This document shows positions 14,657-15,720 of a stretch of 15,720 nt of DNA, one piece after another. Where the stretch lies: contig JABDCJ010000055.1 in the NCBI GenBank assembly GCA_013288145.1, positions 1 to 15,720 on the forward strand, in the 5' to 3' direction. The notes beneath the pieces are model-generated. The model searched no databases. It had not been told where the DNA came from and saw only the letters and a program-made list of their open reading frames with translations. A program made the translations under genes and the position numbers. The first letter of the stretch is position 1. Each line of letters starts with the position of its first letter. Origin of the DNA: Nitrososphaerota archaeon (GTDB taxonomy: Archaea > Thermoproteota > Nitrososphaeria > Nitrososphaerales > CADDZS01).

Positions 14657-14752
14657 CTAACCAGACTTCAAGATTGGAACTACAAGGACGACTACAACAG
14701 CGGCGATAGAGCTTATTCCGGAATTCCTCTTTACAATTAATCTCTTATTCAT
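14657..14752 (-). CDS. 31-residue single-span membrane mini-protein
   Basis: ATG 14752 to TAG 14657-14659. The N-terminus is basic (MNKRLIVKR), followed by a hydrophobic run of Ile/Ala/Val/Leu (about 13-27) and a short KSG end. The layout, basic-then-G-I-S-S-I-A-A-V, resembles the start of many archaeal secreted or pilin-like proteins. It lies 36 bases after the exporter gene and 20 before the DUF6081-like gene on the same strand. It could be a real micro-protein of the operon, or the N-terminal signal anchor of the DUF6081-like protein separated by frame changes. A single base change does not join them cleanly, because a TAG and a TGA lie in between. The Shine-Dalgarno site is weak. Confidence 0.45.
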   Translation of the reverse strand: MNKRLIVKRNSGISSIAAVVVVLVVPILKSG

Positions 14753-14788
14753 TTTATTTTACCACAATAGATCGGGTGCTTCATTTCC

Positions 14789-15720
14789 TTATGATTGCCG
14801 GCTAGGAGGAGAACCTGGCTGAGAAGCGGTCGCTTTCTTGAAAGTATAGTTTTTCGTCGCGAGGCTCAAGACAGCAACGATGATAACCAGAATAATTCCG
14901 ATTTCGAAAATCAGGTTGAAGGCGGTTGCTGAAGGCAACTGACCCGCGACAGTCTGCCCATTTATCCTCGATACAAACGGGCGAGTATACGTAGCCAGGA
15001 TGCTCGTCGCCACGACCGGCCCAATCGCTCCCCCGATATTTCTGAGCAGAGTATTCATTCCCAGACCAACTGCAATGTTCTCCCGTGGTATCGATATAGC
15101 TAGCATGTTGATAATCGGAACGGTTATCGCGATGAACCCGCCTAATGCGACGAACATGCCGAGCGCGACGTAAGCTGAAGTCGATCTATTCAGGAGGAGC
15201 AAGACAAGCCCGAGTCCCATGAGCCCCGACCCAATCAGCAAGACGGGCTTCGGGCCGATTTTCGGCAGCTCCCGGCCTACGACAATGCTCCCGGTGAACA
15301 TAGCAACCGCCGAGGGGCCGAGGGTGAGGCCGGCTGCAATGACGTCGAGGCCGAGGCCGAACGGTTGGGGAAGCTGGGAATAGTAGGTAACTGCAAAGAA
15401 AAGCAGGAACAATAGGACTCCCGAAACAAGCCCTACCAGATTCGCGACGAGGACGTCCCGGATCCTCAGAAGAGCGAGACTGACGAGCGGATTTGTCTTT
15501 TTGTTTTCAAAGAAAAAGAAGAATATTGTGAGGATGACTCCCGGGATGAGCAAACCCAGCTCCAGGTTCGAAAGCCATCCGAGTGACGGCCCCTCGGTCA
15601 AGTAGACGAGTATGAGGGTCACTCCGGAAATGAGAATGACAGCGCCCACATAATCGATGGATCTATTGACTGATCGGACAAGATCCTTCTTCAGGACCCT
15701 CGCACTGATCGCGAAAAGAA
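14789..15720 (-). CDS. MFS drug exporter, DHA2 (EmrB/QacA-like) type, C-terminal part
   Basis: The frame stays open to the right edge, so only the last 310 or so residues are present and the gene begins outside the window. The phrase S-I-D-Y-V-G-A-V-I-L just before the GTG at 15649 is the usual entry to the second half of 14-span DHA2 exporters, so that GTG is internal. Seven or eight membrane segments follow. The G-L-G-M-N-T-L-L-R-N-I-G-G-A-I-G-P stretch corresponds to the DHA2 motif before helix 13, and a large outside loop (S-R-I-N-G-Q-T-V-A-G) precedes the last span. These proton-driven pumps export drugs, lipids or metabolites; the substrate is unknown here. It is the first visible gene of the leftward operon that continues with the mini-ORF, the DUF6081-like and the small beta protein. 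Confidence 0.88.
   Translation of the reverse strand, partial: LFAISARVLKKDLVRSVNRSIDYVGAVILISGVTLILVYLTEGPSLGWLSNLELGLLIPGVILTIFFFFFENKKTNPLVSLALLRIRDVLVANLVGLVSGVLLFLLFFAVTYYSQLPQPFGLGLDVIAAGLTLGPSAVAMFTGSIVVGRELPKIGPKPVLLIGSGLMGLGLVLLLLNRSTSAYVALGMFVALGGFIAITVPIINMLAISIPRENIAVGLGMNTLLRNIGGAIGPVVATSILATYTRPFVSRINGQTVAGQLPSATAFNLIFEIGIILVIIVAVLSLATKNYTFKKATASQPGSPPSRQS

Overview
The window looks archaeal. Its surface proteins carry N-terminal signal segments, Ig/PKD/TIG-type beta modules and C-terminal anchors of the archaeal 'PEF-P' type. Several genes have an A/T-rich TATA-like box about 28-39 bases before the start codon and no Shine-Dalgarno site, as expected for leaderless or near-leaderless archaeal transcripts. 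Other genes carry strong GAGG-type sites matching the archaeal 16S 3' end. TTG starts are frequent. I cannot place it below domain level. A Nitrososphaeria/Thaumarchaeota-, Bathyarchaeia- or Thermoplasmata-like lineage would fit.

Left two thirds (1-10,500): a sparse cell-surface region. From left to right it holds a small secreted protein (589-924, +), a six-bladed NHL beta-propeller protein with a membrane anchor (1211-2818, +), a small membrane protein (3094-3402, -), a TMEM175/DUF1211-like membrane protein (3882-4544, -), an orphan anchor-tail ORF (4665-4949, +), an anchored Cys-rich surface protein (5142-6170, -) and a 1136-residue modular Ig-like secreted protein (7082-10492, -). The intervals are long and contain what look like decayed coding fragments: an anchor tail near 6301-6372, a start-less ORF at 6365-6631, a zinc-ribbon relic at 6989-7081 and another start-less ORF at 10627-10821.

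Right third (10,900-15,720): minus-strand metabolic and transport genes. There are two classical short-chain dehydrogenases. The one at 11046-11765 is intact; the one at 12180-12970 is broken by one missing base near 12694. Upstream lies a probable operon, transcribed leftward: a DHA2-type MFS exporter that runs off the right edge, a 31-residue membrane mini-ORF, a DUF6081-like protein with a Shine-Dalgarno-led TTG start, and a small beta-rich protein with an almost perfect Shine-Dalgarno site. A MarR-like C-terminal fragment lies divergently beside the intact dehydrogenase.

The most interesting themes are a shared C-terminal anchor signature (F/Y-P-x-G-S-x-L, hydrophobic span, basic tail) on at least three otherwise unrelated ORFs with a decayed fourth copy, and the unexpected pairing of an exporter with a DUF6081-like protein and a possible small beta-barrel. 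No tRNA, rRNA, CRISPR array or insertion sequence was recognised.
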